From Ruminococcus sp. (lineage in GTDB: Bacteria > Bacillota > Clostridia > Oscillospirales > Acutalibacteraceae), in the NCBI GenBank assembly GCA_004558485.1, contig SFCS01000009.1, positions 1 to 52,839 of the forward strand: DNA of 52,839 nt. The letters are read 5' to 3'. Shown here piece after piece: positions 7,979-15,782 of the stretch. A model generated the notes under the pieces. The model saw nothing but the letters and a program-made list of their open reading frames with translations, had not been told where the DNA came from and ran no database searches. The first letter of the stretch is position 1, and the number at the start of each line of letters is the position of its first letter. The position numbers were made by a program, and so were the translations under genes.

Positions 7979-8065
7979 ATGGAAACACCTGATGTGCCTC
8001 GAAGTCGGCGGCTGAAAAACAGAACAGGAGTGTTTTCGATGTGCGCTTCCCGGCTCGATTTCTGA
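7979..8065 (+). CDS. MgtL-like leader peptide upstream of mgtE
   Basis: A 28-codon ORF starting 7 nt after AGAGGGAAG. Its N-terminal half is METPDVPRSRRLKNR: acidic residues alternating with prolines, then a basic RRLK run. This resembles the enterobacterial mgtA leader peptide MgtL as I remember it (acidic and proline-rich start, then RRRLK). In that system, translation falters on this type of sequence at low Mg2+ and the transporter gene is then expressed. Here the ORF lies inside pairing segments 1 and 2 of the attenuator. The peptide itself is probably only a sensor of ribosome behaviour. Function is inferred; the ORF, its ribosome site and the complementarities are seen directly. Confidence 0.65.
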   Translation: METPDVPRSRRLKNRTGVFSMCASRLDF

Positions 8066-8098
8066 AAACGAGGACGGGCTTTTTGCGCGTGCCTTTTT

Positions 8099-8129
8099 CC
8101 TCCTGTTCGTGAGAACGGGAGGTTTTTTT
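8099..8129 (+). terminator. Intrinsic terminator/ribosome-site hairpin before mgtE
   Basis: CCTCCTGTTC and GAACGGGAGG (one G·U) with a GTGA loop and seven T, ending exactly at the mgtE ATG. The arm includes the GGGAGG ribosome site, so it can block both elongation and translation. Confidence 0.85.
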
Positions 8130-9500
8130 ATGGCTGAAGAAAAGGAAAAGCTCTTGGAGGAGCTTTTGGAGAGCCGACAGTTCAACCGCGTGCGCAACAT
8201 GCTTGCCGAGATGAACGCCGTGGACATCGCCACACTTTTGGAGGATCGCAGCGATGAACAAACGCTTTTGCTGTTCCGCCTGCTGCCGAAAACGCCGGCG
8301 GCGGAGGTGTTTGCGTATATGGAGCACGATACGCAGGAGCGGCTTATCGGCGTTCTGACCGACAGGGAGCTTGCGTCGGTTATGGACGCGCTGAACATGG
8401 ACGACGCTGCCGACCTTGTGGAGGAAATGCCCGCCAATGTGGTCAAAAGGGTGCTGCGCATGACCGATCCGGCGGATCGCCGCATCATCAATCAGCTGCT
8501 GCTTTACCCCGAGGACAGCGCAGGCAGCGTGCTCACCACCGAGTTTGTCGATCTGAAAGCAACGATGACGGTGGACAAGGCGCTTGACTACATCCGTCGC
8601 TTCGGGCCGGACAAGGAGACGATCTACACCTGCTATGTCACGGACGCCGACCGCCATTTGGAGGGTGTTCTGACAGTCAAGGAGCTGCTTTTGAGCGGCG
8701 GCGACTGCCGTGTCGGCGATCTCATGGAGACCAATGTGATCTCGGTCACCACGACGGAGGATCAGGAGAAGGTCGCGGCACTGTTTGCCAAATATGACCT
8801 CATCGCGCTGCCGGTCGTGGACAGCGAGGGCAGGCTCGTAGGCATTATCACCGTCGACGATGTGGTCGACATCATGCGCAAGGAGACCACCGAGGACATC
8901 GAAAAGATGGCGGCTATTTTGCCGACCGACCGTCCGTATCTCAAAACGGGCGTTTTCGAGACCTACCGCAAACGCATTCCGTGGCTTTTGCTGCTCATGG
9001 TGTCGGCGACCTTCACGGGCATGATCATCACCCGCTTTGAAACGGCGCTGTCCTCCGTGGTGGTGCTCGCGGCGTTCATGCCCATGCTGATGGACACGGG
9101 CGGCAACTCCGGCAGTCAGGCGTCGGTCTCCATCATCCGCAGTCTGGCGCTGGGGGAAGTGGAATTTCGCGATGTGCTGCGCGTGATCTGGAAGGAACTG
9201 CGGGTGTCGATCGTGTGCGGCACGACGCTGGCGGCGGCAAATTTTGCGAAGATCATGCTGTTTGACAATTTGGTGCTCAAAAGCGGCATTTCGATGACGG
9301 TGGCGCTGGTGGTGTGTCTCACCATTCTCATCACCGTCATCATCGCCAAGCTGGTCGGCTGTACGCTGCCGCTGTTTGCCAAGAAATGCGGCTTTGATCC
9401 TGCGGTGATGGCAAGTCCGTTCATCACCACCATTGTGGATGCGGTGTCGCTGGTGGTGTATTTCCAAATGGCGACCCTGCTTTTGCATCTTTCCCTGTGA
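8130..9500 (+). CDS. mgtE: Magnesium transporter MgtE
   Basis: A 456-aa Mg2+ channel/transporter. The N-domain (~1-125) is helical with repeated LLEDRSDEQT and ALNMDDAADLVEEMP units. Two CBS domains (~130-255) include DLMETNVISVTTTEDQEKVA and LVGIITVDDVVDIM, which sense intracellular Mg2+. The membrane domain begins near RIPWLLLLMVSATFTG and holds the family signature LMDTGGNSGSQAS, then five hydrophobic helices to the end. The ATG at 8130 was chosen over GTG 8109 because the latter lies in the terminator loop. Expression is probably set by the leader attenuator; the protein would then close by itself when Mg2+ is high. Confidence 0.93.
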   Translation: MAEEKEKLLEELLESRQFNRVRNMLAEMNAVDIATLLEDRSDEQTLLLFRLLPKTPAAEVFAYMEHDTQERLIGVLTDRELASVMDALNMDDAADLVEEMPANVVKRVLRMTDPADRRIINQLLLYPEDSAGSVLTTEFVDLKATMTVDKALDYIRRFGPDKETIYTCYVTDADRHLEGVLTVKELLLSGGDCRVGDLMETNVISVTTTEDQEKVAALFAKYDLIALPVVDSEGRLVGIITVDDVVDIMRKETTEDIEKMAAILPTDRPYLKTGVFETYRKRIPWLLLLMVSATFTGMIITRFETALSSVVVLAAFMPMLMDTGGNSGSQASVSIIRSLALGEVEFRDVLRVIWKELRVSIVCGTTLAAANFAKIMLFDNLVLKSGISMTVALVVCLTILITVIIAKLVGCTLPLFAKKCGFDPAVMASPFITTIVDAVSLVVYFQMATLLLHLSL

Positions 9501-9542
9501 AAACGGGTTTGCTGTCTTCCTCATCAGAGGGGACAGAAAACA

Positions 9543-9577
9543 ACGCCCGCCGATCGTGTGATCGGCGGGCGTTCTTT
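9543..9577. terminator. Bidirectional terminator between mgtE and the ABC-F gene
   Basis: Perfect 12-bp stem CGCCCGCCGATC/GATCGGCGGGCG, 4-nt loop, T-rich on the plus side, between convergent genes. Confidence 0.85.
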
Positions 9578-9583
9578 CGTGTG

Positions 9584-11179
9584 TTATTTGTTGGCGGCTT
9601 TGAATTCCAAAAATTCGTCGTAGGTCATCTTCTTGTCGAGCAGCTTGCCGTCTTTGAGCTCCATGATGCGGTTGGCGACCGTTTGCACGAACTGGTGGTC
9701 ATAGGACGAGAAAAGCACGATGCCGGGGAAGGCGGAAAGTCCGTCGTTCACGGCGGTGATGGACTCGAGATCCAGGTGGTTGGTGGGCTGATCGAGCATC
9801 AGCACATTCGAGGAATACATCATCATGCGGGACAGCATGCAGCGCACCTTTTCGCCGCCGGAGAGCACCTCGACGGGTTTTAGCACATCGTCGCCGGAGA
9901 ACAACATCTTGCCGAGGAAACCGCGCAGATAGGTCTCGGTGTTGTCCGCCGCATACTGCGACAGCCACTGGAGGATGGGCAGCTTTATGCCGTCGAAATA
10001 GGCGGAGTTATCCTTGGGGAAATAGGAGGTGGTGATGGTGCTGCCCCATTTATAGCTGCCGCTGTCGGGTTCAAGCTCGCCATTGATGATTTTGAAGAGC
10101 GTCGTCGTGGCAATTTCATCCTGACCGACGAAGGCGATCTTGTCGCCCTTGTTGACGCGGAAGGAGACACCGTCCAAGACCTTCACGCCGTCGACGGTCT
10201 TGGTGAGATCCTCCACTGTCAGAATTTCCTTGCCGGGCTCACGCTCCATCTGAAAACCGACATACGGATAGCGGCGGGAGGAGGCGGGCATTTCCTCCAC
10301 CGACAGCTTTTCGAGCAGCTTGCGGCGGGAGGTCGCCTGACGCGATTTGGATTTGTTGGCGGAAAAGCGCTCGATGAAGCTTTGCAGCTCGCGGATCTTG
10401 TCCTCGCGCTTTTTGTTTTGGTCGCGCATCATTTTCTGCATGAGCTGACTGGACGCATACCAGAAATCGTAGTTGCCGACATAGATCTTGATCTGGGTGT
10501 AGTCCACATCCACAATGTGGGTACAGACATTGTTGAGGAAGTGACGGTCGTGGGAGACCACGATGACCGTGCCCGTGTAGTCCATGAGGAAGTCCTCGAG
10601 CCAACGGATGGAGTCGATGTCCAGGTGGTTGGTCGGCTCGTCGAGCAGGATGATGTCGGGATGGCCGAACAGGGCGCGCGCCAAAAGAATTTTTACCTTT
10701 TCGCGGTCGGGCAGGGTGGACATGAGATCATAGAGATGCTCGTCGCCGATGCCGAGTCCCTGCAAAAGCTGCGCCGCCTCGGTCTCGGCATCCCAGCCGT
10801 TCATTTCGGCAAATTCGCCTTCAAGCTCCGCCGCCAGCGCGCCGTCCTCGTCGGAGAAATCCTCCTTGGCATACAGGGCGTCCTTTTGCTTCATGACCTC
10901 ATACAGCCGTGCGTTGCCCTGGATGATGGTGTCCAGAACGGTAAATTCGTCATAGGCATAGTGATCCTGCTTCAAGACCGACATGCGCGTTTTCGGCGCG
11001 ACGATGACCTCGCCCGTAGACGGCTCCAGTTCGCCGGAGAGAATGCGCAGGAAGGTAGATTTGCCGGCGCCGTTCGCGCCGATCACGCCGTAGCAGTTAC
11101 CGGGGACAAATTTCAGGTCGACATGCTTGAAGAGGTTTTGTCCGCCGAAGTTTAAGCTGACATCCGATACAGTAATCAT
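9584..11179 (-). CDS. ABC-F family ATPase (YbiT/YkpA-like)
   Basis: A 531-aa soluble protein with two ABC domains and no membrane part. Domain 1 has Walker A GANGAGKS (34-41) and Walker B IILLDEPTNHLD. The linker ~245-300 is charged (NKKREDKIRELQSFIERFSA), as in the P-site tRNA interaction motif. Domain 2 has a degenerate Walker A, GQDEIATTT, which is normal for the YbiT group, then a second LSGGEKVRCMLSRMM and VLMLDQPTNHLD. ABC-F proteins act on the ribosome. The start follows GAGGA. It is the last gene of a probable spoIID-dacA-abcF minus-strand operon, 27 nt after the carboxypeptidase gene. Antibiotic resistance is not implied by the sequence. Confidence 0.9.
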   Translation of the reverse strand: MITVSDVSLNFGGQNLFKHVDLKFVPGNCYGVIGANGAGKSTFLRILSGELEPSTGEVIVAPKTRMSVLKQDHYAYDEFTVLDTIIQGNARLYEVMKQKDALYAKEDFSDEDGALAAELEGEFAEMNGWDAETEAAQLLQGLGIGDEHLYDLMSTLPDREKVKILLARALFGHPDIILLDEPTNHLDIDSIRWLEDFLMDYTGTVIVVSHDRHFLNNVCTHIVDVDYTQIKIYVGNYDFWYASSQLMQKMMRDQNKKREDKIRELQSFIERFSANKSKSRQATSRRKLLEKLSVEEMPASSRRYPYVGFQMEREPGKEILTVEDLTKTVDGVKVLDGVSFRVNKGDKIAFVGQDEIATTTLFKIINGELEPDSGSYKWGSTITTSYFPKDNSAYFDGIKLPILQWLSQYAADNTETYLRGFLGKMLFSGDDVLKPVEVLSGGEKVRCMLSRMMMYSSNVLMLDQPTNHLDLESITAVNDGLSAFPGIVLFSSYDHQFVQTVANRIMELKDGKLLDKKMTYDEFLEFKAANK

Positions 11180-11206
11180 AAAAAAATCCTCACTTTAGCT
11201 TTGACA

Positions 11207-12223
11207 TCATGGTTTGGGAAGGGCATCGAAGCACACGGTGAAAAGACCGCGCGCGTCCTCAAAGCGCCCGTCGCTGTTTTCGCCGCCCATGAGTATGGCA
11301 ATCAGGGTGACGCCGTCCTTTTCGGCGCTCGCCGCCAGGCAGTAGCCCGCCTGGTCGGTGTGGCCGGTCTTCATGCCGGTCGCGCTGTCAAAATAGTAGC
11401 GCGTGCCGGTACGCAGCAGGTAGTTGGTGTTATACCAGGTGACGCCGCTCTCACCGGACAGGAAGCTGCGGGTGACCTGCGCCTCGCGGATGACTGCGGC
11501 GATGGTCGGCTGCGCATAGGCGTATTTTGCGATGCGCAGCATGTCGGAGGCGGTGGTATAGTGGTTGACATTGTGGATGCCGTCGGGGTTGGCGAAATGC
11601 GATTGCGTAGCGCCGAGCTCGGCGGCGGTCGTGTTCATTTCGCGGCAGAACATGGCGATGGCGTCCTTGGCGGACAGACTGCTGTTGTTCGCAATAATCC
11701 TGCCGACATTGGTCGCTGCGACATAGGCGGCGTCGTTGCCCGACGGCAGCAGCATCGCTTCAAGCAGCGTTTGCAGATCAAGGCGGTTGCCGATGCGCAG
11801 ATAGGCGCGGCTGGACTCCGGATCGATGAGACGGATCTCGTCGCCCACCGTGAACACGGTGTCCTCTTTGGCATATTTGACCGTGACGATCGCGGTGAGC
11901 AGCTTCGTCATGCTGGCGGGATAGCATTTGGTGTCCGCCTGCTTGCTGTACAGGACGGCATCGTTGTTGACATCGTACAGCACGATATACTTCGAGGTGG
12001 TGTTGTCATCCACAAAGCTCTGCGGCAGCGGCATGGTGACCGCGACGGCAGGGGTCGGCTGCGGATCGTCCGTTGCCGGGTCTGCCGGCGTATCGACAGG
12101 CTTTTTCGGCAGAAAGACCGCCAAAAGGATGACGGACAACAGCAGCGCCACGACGGCGATGCCGATGAGCACCGGCAGCTGACGGCGGACACGGCGCCGC
12201 CGATGATAAACGGTTTTCCCCAT
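11207..12223 (-). CDS. D-alanyl-D-alanine carboxypeptidase (S11 family)
   Basis: A 338-aa membrane-anchored penicillin-binding protein that trims the terminal D-Ala from peptidoglycan stems. A basic N-terminus (HRRRRVRRQ) is followed by one transmembrane helix (~17-38) and a Pro/Asp-rich linker. The catalytic motifs are S104-MTK, S161-GN and K285-TG. There is no C-terminal PBP5 domain, and the N-terminal anchor replaces the usual cleaved signal plus amphipathic tail. The start at 12223 was chosen where the basic/TM anchor begins; the frame continues upstream without protein character. It lies between spoIID (79 nt upstream) and the ABC-F gene (27 nt downstream). Confidence 0.88.
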   Translation of the reverse strand: MGKTVYHRRRRVRRQLPVLIGIAVVALLLSVILLAVFLPKKPVDTPADPATDDPQPTPAVAVTMPLPQSFVDDNTTSKYIVLYDVNNDAVLYSKQADTKCYPASMTKLLTAIVTVKYAKEDTVFTVGDEIRLIDPESSRAYLRIGNRLDLQTLLEAMLLPSGNDAAYVAATNVGRIIANNSSLSAKDAIAMFCREMNTTAAELGATQSHFANPDGIHNVNHYTTASDMLRIAKYAYAQPTIAAVIREAQVTRSFLSGESGVTWYNTNYLLRTGTRYYFDSATGMKTGHTDQAGYCLAASAEKDGVTLIAILMGGENSDGRFEDARGLFTVCFDALPKP

Positions 12224-12302
12224 GTGTTCTCGTCCCTTTATTTCATAGTCCCAATTATTATATAGGAAAATCGGACGAAAGAAAAGAGTTTTTTGAAATT
12301 TT

Positions 12303-13256
12303 TTATTGCAGCGTCGTGCCGGGGTAGTAGTGGGCGAGGATCTCTTTATAGTCTGCACCCGCATTCGCCATATATTTGGCGCCCGTCTGACTCATGCCGA
12401 CATTGTGGCCGTAGCCGTGTACGGTGAAGAGAAAGCCTGTGTCCGTATACTGCACGGTGAAGCAGGCGGAGCGCAGACCGAGAGCGGCGCGCAGCTTGGT
12501 GCCGGCAAAGGATTTGTTGCCGACGGCGACGGTTTTGACAAAGCCGCTTTTCGTGGTGTCGGCGTCGTGAAACCATGTAGCGGGGTCGTCGTCCGTGACA
12601 AGATCGCTTTCGAGCGTCAGAAGGGCGGCTTTGAGGTTGTCGGGGGTGACGGTGACGGTGCTTTCATACCCCTCTGCCATAAGGTCGCCGGAGGAGTCCA
12701 CGGGCTGCAGATAGGGGTAGTCCCCGCCCCACACATCCGCCGCCCTTTCGGTCAGACCTGCGCTGATGGCATGGTAGCAGGCAGTGATGGGTTCACCGTT
12801 ATAGAGAAGCTTTTGTCCCTTGACCGCCTGCACGGTCTCGGTGAGCAGGGAGTGCCATTTGTCATACCGGTCGCCGAAGCGTGTGCGCATGCCCTCATCC
12901 GTGCCGACGGTGAAAAGCGTTTCGGGAACATTGGAGAAAACGCCGTCGGGCGATGCCGCGCGCTGCTTGCAATAGTAGGTATAGGCGGCAACGGTCTGTG
13001 CCTTGAGCGCTTCGACGGGGGAGGAGGGCGCCATTTCGCAGGACACGACGCCGACGAGAAAATCCTCCTCGGAAAACGAAAGGACTTCCCCCGTCGCCTC
13101 GTTTTTCACCCGAAACGCCGTTTCGTCCTGCGTGTTCGAGGCGGGTTCTTCCGGCGTGTCATCGGCAGGCGGCGCGGGCTTGTCCGGCAGGGCAGACAGC
13201 GGCGCAGTCAGCACGATGAGCAGGGACAGAACGGTGAGCAGCAGATAGCCTTTCAT
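12303..13256 (-). CDS. spoIID: SpoIID/LytB domain protein
   Basis: A 317-aa protein with an N-terminal hydrophobic signal/anchor (YLLLTVLSLLIVLTAPLSA), a short acidic linker, then the SpoIID domain. It includes EEDFLVGVVSCEMAPSSPVE, ALKAQTVAAYTYY, ITACYHAISAGLTE and the closing GHGYGHNVGMSQTGAKYMA...AHYYPGTTL. SpoIID is a lytic transglycosylase that thins septal peptidoglycan with SpoIIP/SpoIIM during engulfment. Similar domains also occur in LytB-type proteins, so a vegetative role is possible. GGAGG precedes the ATG. It heads a minus-strand group with the D,D-carboxypeptidase, which also acts on the wall. Confidence 0.85.
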   Translation of the reverse strand: MKGYLLLTVLSLLIVLTAPLSALPDKPAPPADDTPEEPASNTQDETAFRVKNEATGEVLSFSEEDFLVGVVSCEMAPSSPVEALKAQTVAAYTYYCKQRAASPDGVFSNVPETLFTVGTDEGMRTRFGDRYDKWHSLLTETVQAVKGQKLLYNGEPITACYHAISAGLTERAADVWGGDYPYLQPVDSSGDLMAEGYESTVTVTPDNLKAALLTLESDLVTDDDPATWFHDADTTKSGFVKTVAVGNKSFAGTKLRAALGLRSACFTVQYTDTGFLFTVHGYGHNVGMSQTGAKYMANAGADYKEILAHYYPGTTLQ

Positions 13257-13270
13257 AGTAAAACCTCCGC

Positions 13271-13299
13271 TTGACTAAACTTCAAAAAAAGAGTATACT
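13271..13299 (+). promoter_or_regulatory. Promoter of the citrate synthase gene
   Basis: TTGACT, 17-bp spacer, TATACT, about 45 nt before the start codon, inside the short divergent gap with spoIID. Confidence 0.65.
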
Positions 13300-13343
13300 G
13301 AATTATTCATTGAGATATTTCGGCACAGATCGGGGAGCCAGCT

Positions 13344-14729
13344 ATGGAAAAAGAAAAAACAAAAAAGGATAATCTGAATATATCGGGGACTACCTTGTCC
13401 AGTTTATGCGCGGAGCTGCGGAAAAATAACTGCATCTCGCCGGAGAAGTTTGCCCGCTATCATGTCAAGCGCGGGCTGCGCAACGAGGACGGCACCGGCG
13501 TTATGGCGGGACTGACGCTCATCTGCAATGTGCACGGCTATGTCATCAACGAGGGCGAGCGCGCGCCGGTGCAGGGAAAGCTCACCTATCGCGGGTATGC
13601 GATCGAGGATCTCGTGCGCGGCGCGCAGGACGAGGATCGCTTCGGGTATGAGGAGATCGCGTGGCTGCTTTTGTTCGGCAAGCTGCCGACGGCGGGACAG
13701 CTTTCCGCCTTCATCGAGCTTTTGTCGGAATATCGGGAGCTGCCGGAGAATTTCGCGGAGAACATGCTGGTGCGCACGCCGTCGCCGAACATCATGAACC
13801 AAATGAGCCGCGCGGTGCTGTCGCTGTATGCCGAGGACGACGATCCCGACGCGCTGACCGACGAAAATGTGCTGCGGCAATCCATTAACCTTTTGGCGAA
13901 GATGCCGAACATCATGGCGCACGCCTATCAGGTGAAGCGGCGGTATTACGACAATAAGAGTATGTATTTCCACCCGAATGTGCCGGGGCTTTCGACGGCG
14001 GAGACGATCCTGCACGGCATCCGCGCCGACGCGGAATTTACCGAGGAGGAGGCGCGTATCCTCGATTTGTGCCTCATGCTGCACGCAGAGCACGGCGGCG
14101 GTAACAATTCCACCTTTGCCGCGCGCGTGCTGTCCTCGTCGGGGACGGACACCTATGCGGCGATGTCTGCGGCGATCGGGGCTTTGAAAGGCCCGCGGCA
14201 CGGCGGCGCAAACATCAAGGTCATGGAAATGCTCGAGTACCTCAAGGAGGGGGTCGGCGACTGGAACGATGACGACGAGGTCGCCGCATTTGTGGAAAAG
14301 CTGATGCGGGGCGAGGCGGGCGACCGCACCGGCCTTGTCTATGGCATGGGACATGCGGTGTATACGCTGTCCGATCCGCGTGCGGTCATCCTCAAAAACT
14401 GTGCGTATGATCTGGCGGAGAAAAAGGGCTATGGCGCGGAGTTCCGTCTTTTGGAGGCGGTGGAGCGCGTGACGCCCGCCGTGTTTGCTAAGCTGCACGG
14501 GGAGCACAAGTCGATGTGCGCCAATGTGGATATGTATTCCGGCATGGTCTACAGAACGCTCGGGATCGATCCCGATCTGTTCACGCCGCTGTTTGCCGTT
14601 GCGCGGACGGCGGGTTGGTGTGCGCACCGCATGGAGGAGATCTCCACCGGCGGGCGGATCATCCGGCCGGCGTATAAGGCGATCGCCGGTGAAAAGACCT
14701 ATGTACAATTAGCAGACAGGGAAGGATGA
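13344..14729 (+). CDS. Citrate synthase
   Basis: A 461-aa enzyme condensing oxaloacetate and acetyl-CoA to citrate. Family landmarks are GKLTYRGYAIEDLVRG, the acetyl-CoA/oxaloacetate His in LMLHAEHGGGNNSTF, the second His in LKGPRHGGANIKVME, and the catalytic Asp in MCANVDMYSGMVY. At 461 residues it is longer than the ~375-430 aa of many bacterial forms, with an N-terminal extension of ~60 residues before GVMAGLTLICNVHGY. GGGGAGCC precedes the ATG. Its stop overlaps the start of a membrane protein gene by 4 nt, so the two are probably translated together. In an anaerobe it likely feeds glutamate synthesis (inference). Confidence 0.92.
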   Translation: MEKEKTKKDNLNISGTTLSSLCAELRKNNCISPEKFARYHVKRGLRNEDGTGVMAGLTLICNVHGYVINEGERAPVQGKLTYRGYAIEDLVRGAQDEDRFGYEEIAWLLLFGKLPTAGQLSAFIELLSEYRELPENFAENMLVRTPSPNIMNQMSRAVLSLYAEDDDPDALTDENVLRQSINLLAKMPNIMAHAYQVKRRYYDNKSMYFHPNVPGLSTAETILHGIRADAEFTEEEARILDLCLMLHAEHGGGNNSTFAARVLSSSGTDTYAAMSAAIGALKGPRHGGANIKVMEMLEYLKEGVGDWNDDDEVAAFVEKLMRGEAGDRTGLVYGMGHAVYTLSDPRAVILKNCAYDLAEKKGYGAEFRLLEAVERVTPAVFAKLHGEHKSMCANVDMYSGMVYRTLGIDPDLFTPLFAVARTAGWCAHRMEEISTGGRIIRPAYKAIAGEKTYVQLADREG

Positions 14730-15661
14730 GCGGTATGCAGGCGATCCGAACAAAAAAATCGGCGCTTCTTCTGACACTGGCGATGACGGCGGTCGTCACG
14801 GTGCTGCGTGCGGTGCTGATTCCGCCGACGCAGAGCGTGAAGACCGGGCTTTTCGCGCTGAGCTATGTTGTGATCGGCGCGATGGTGCTGACCATGGCGG
14901 CGGTGCTTTTCCTGCTTTTCGGCGACGAAAAGGCGAAGGAGACGCTGCCTGCGGTGCGCGGAAAGTGGTTGCTGCCGCTGGCAATCACCGTGATGGCGGC
15001 GGGCGTTTGCGTGCTGCTGTCAACGGTGTTCGACGTGTACAACTGGGGCGCGTTCGGCGTGACGCCGCCGCCCACGAAGATCGTGACGGGCGCCATCGAC
15101 CGTGTGACGCTGTTTTTGACCATGGTGTTCGGCGTTCTGACCGGCATCTATCTGCTGCGGCTCGGCTTTTCCTTCATCGAGAGAGAGGGCGAGCAGCGCG
15201 GGCTTTTGCCGTACTTTGCGCTGATGCCGACCTTGTGGATGTGGATGCGCCTGGCACGGTATGAGGTTTCCTATGCCAGCGCGGTGGAGATCTATGAGAG
15301 CTTTTACGATTTTGCCATGCTGCTGTTTTCCCTGCTGTTTCTGTTCACCTGGGCGCGGCATGCCGCCGCTGTCGGGACATATCGTCCGCGGCGTCTGCTG
15401 TTTTATGCACTGTGCACGGCGATGCTCTCGCTGTCCGGTTCTGTCGCGCGCGTGATATTCTTTTTGCTCGGCGAGGGTGATGCCTACAGAGCGGGGCAGC
15501 TGGCGGGCGTGCCGGACTTCGCCGTCGGATGTCTGGCTGCGGTCATGAGCGTTTACTGGGTGCTGACGCCGACGGAGGAGACAACTGCCGCCGAAGAGCC
15601 GCCGACGGAAAACGCAGAGGAGGCGGAGGCGACGCCCTCAAAACCGACACAAGAGGATTGA
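14726..15661 (+). CDS. Membrane protein of unknown function, co-translated with citrate synthase
   Basis: A 311-aa protein I do not recognise. It has about seven hydrophobic helices (for example SALLLTLAMTAVVTVLRAVL, YVVIGAMVLTMAAVLFLLF, LAITVMAAGVCVLLSTVF and FAMLLFSLLFLFTWARH). The C-terminal tail of ~35 residues is acidic and Pro/Glu/Ala/Thr-rich (EETTAAEEPPTENAEEAEAT). Its ATGA start overlaps the citrate synthase stop; an alternative start at 14735 has better spacing from AGGGAAGG. No catalytic motif is visible. Co-translation with citrate synthase may reflect transport or membrane recruitment, or only operon packing. Confidence 0.75.
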   Translation: MSGMQAIRTKKSALLLTLAMTAVVTVLRAVLIPPTQSVKTGLFALSYVVIGAMVLTMAAVLFLLFGDEKAKETLPAVRGKWLLPLAITVMAAGVCVLLSTVFDVYNWGAFGVTPPPTKIVTGAIDRVTLFLTMVFGVLTGIYLLRLGFSFIEREGEQRGLLPYFALMPTLWMWMRLARYEVSYASAVEIYESFYDFAMLLFSLLFLFTWARHAAAVGTYRPRRLLFYALCTAMLSLSGSVARVIFFLLGEGDAYRAGQLAGVPDFAVGCLAAVMSVYWVLTPTEETTAAEEPPTENAEEAEATPSKPTQED

Positions 15662-15718
15662 AAAACGCCGTGAAATTTAGGCAAAGTCACGAAAATCGCG
15701 GGGAGTCGGGCAAAGGTA

Positions 15719-15747
15719 TTGCATTTATGCCTTAAAAAGGCTAAAAT
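15719..15747 (+). promoter_or_regulatory. Promoter of the GAPDH gene
   Basis: TTGCAT, 17-bp spacer, TAAAAT, with TTGGAGG before the start codon. Confidence 0.6.
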
Positions 15748-15782
15748 GATAAGCAGAAAAATTTGTTTGGAGGTTCATTGTT

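Larger units (their letters stand above)
7966..8129 (+). promoter_or_regulatory. Transcription attenuator in the mgtE leader
   Basis: Three segments can pair in mutually exclusive ways. Segment 1 (7981-7991) pairs with 8025-8037, and the stem is extended by GGGAAG 7966-7971 with CTTCCC 8046-8051. Segment 2, GAACAGGAG (8022-8030), is a perfect 9-bp complement of segment 3, CTCCTGTTC (8100-8108). Segment 3 also forms a 10-bp intrinsic terminator with GAACGGGAGG (8113-8122) followed by seven T. The terminator's right arm contains the mgtE ribosome site, and the mgtE ATG directly follows the T-run. A translated upstream ORF (7979-8065) covers segments 1 and 2. This is the layout of a ribosome-controlled attenuator. 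It does not contain the conserved M-box or yybP-ykoY cores that I know. Confidence 0.7.

Noticed and set aside
7952..8098. M-box or yybP-ykoY metal riboswitch before mgtE
   Set aside because: The conserved cores of these classes that I know are not present; the sequence is better explained by a leader ORF and attenuator.
7959..9524. 521-codon minus-strand frame opposite mgtE
   Set aside because: Shadow of mgtE; His/Arg-rich, no ribosome site, crosses the terminator and leader.
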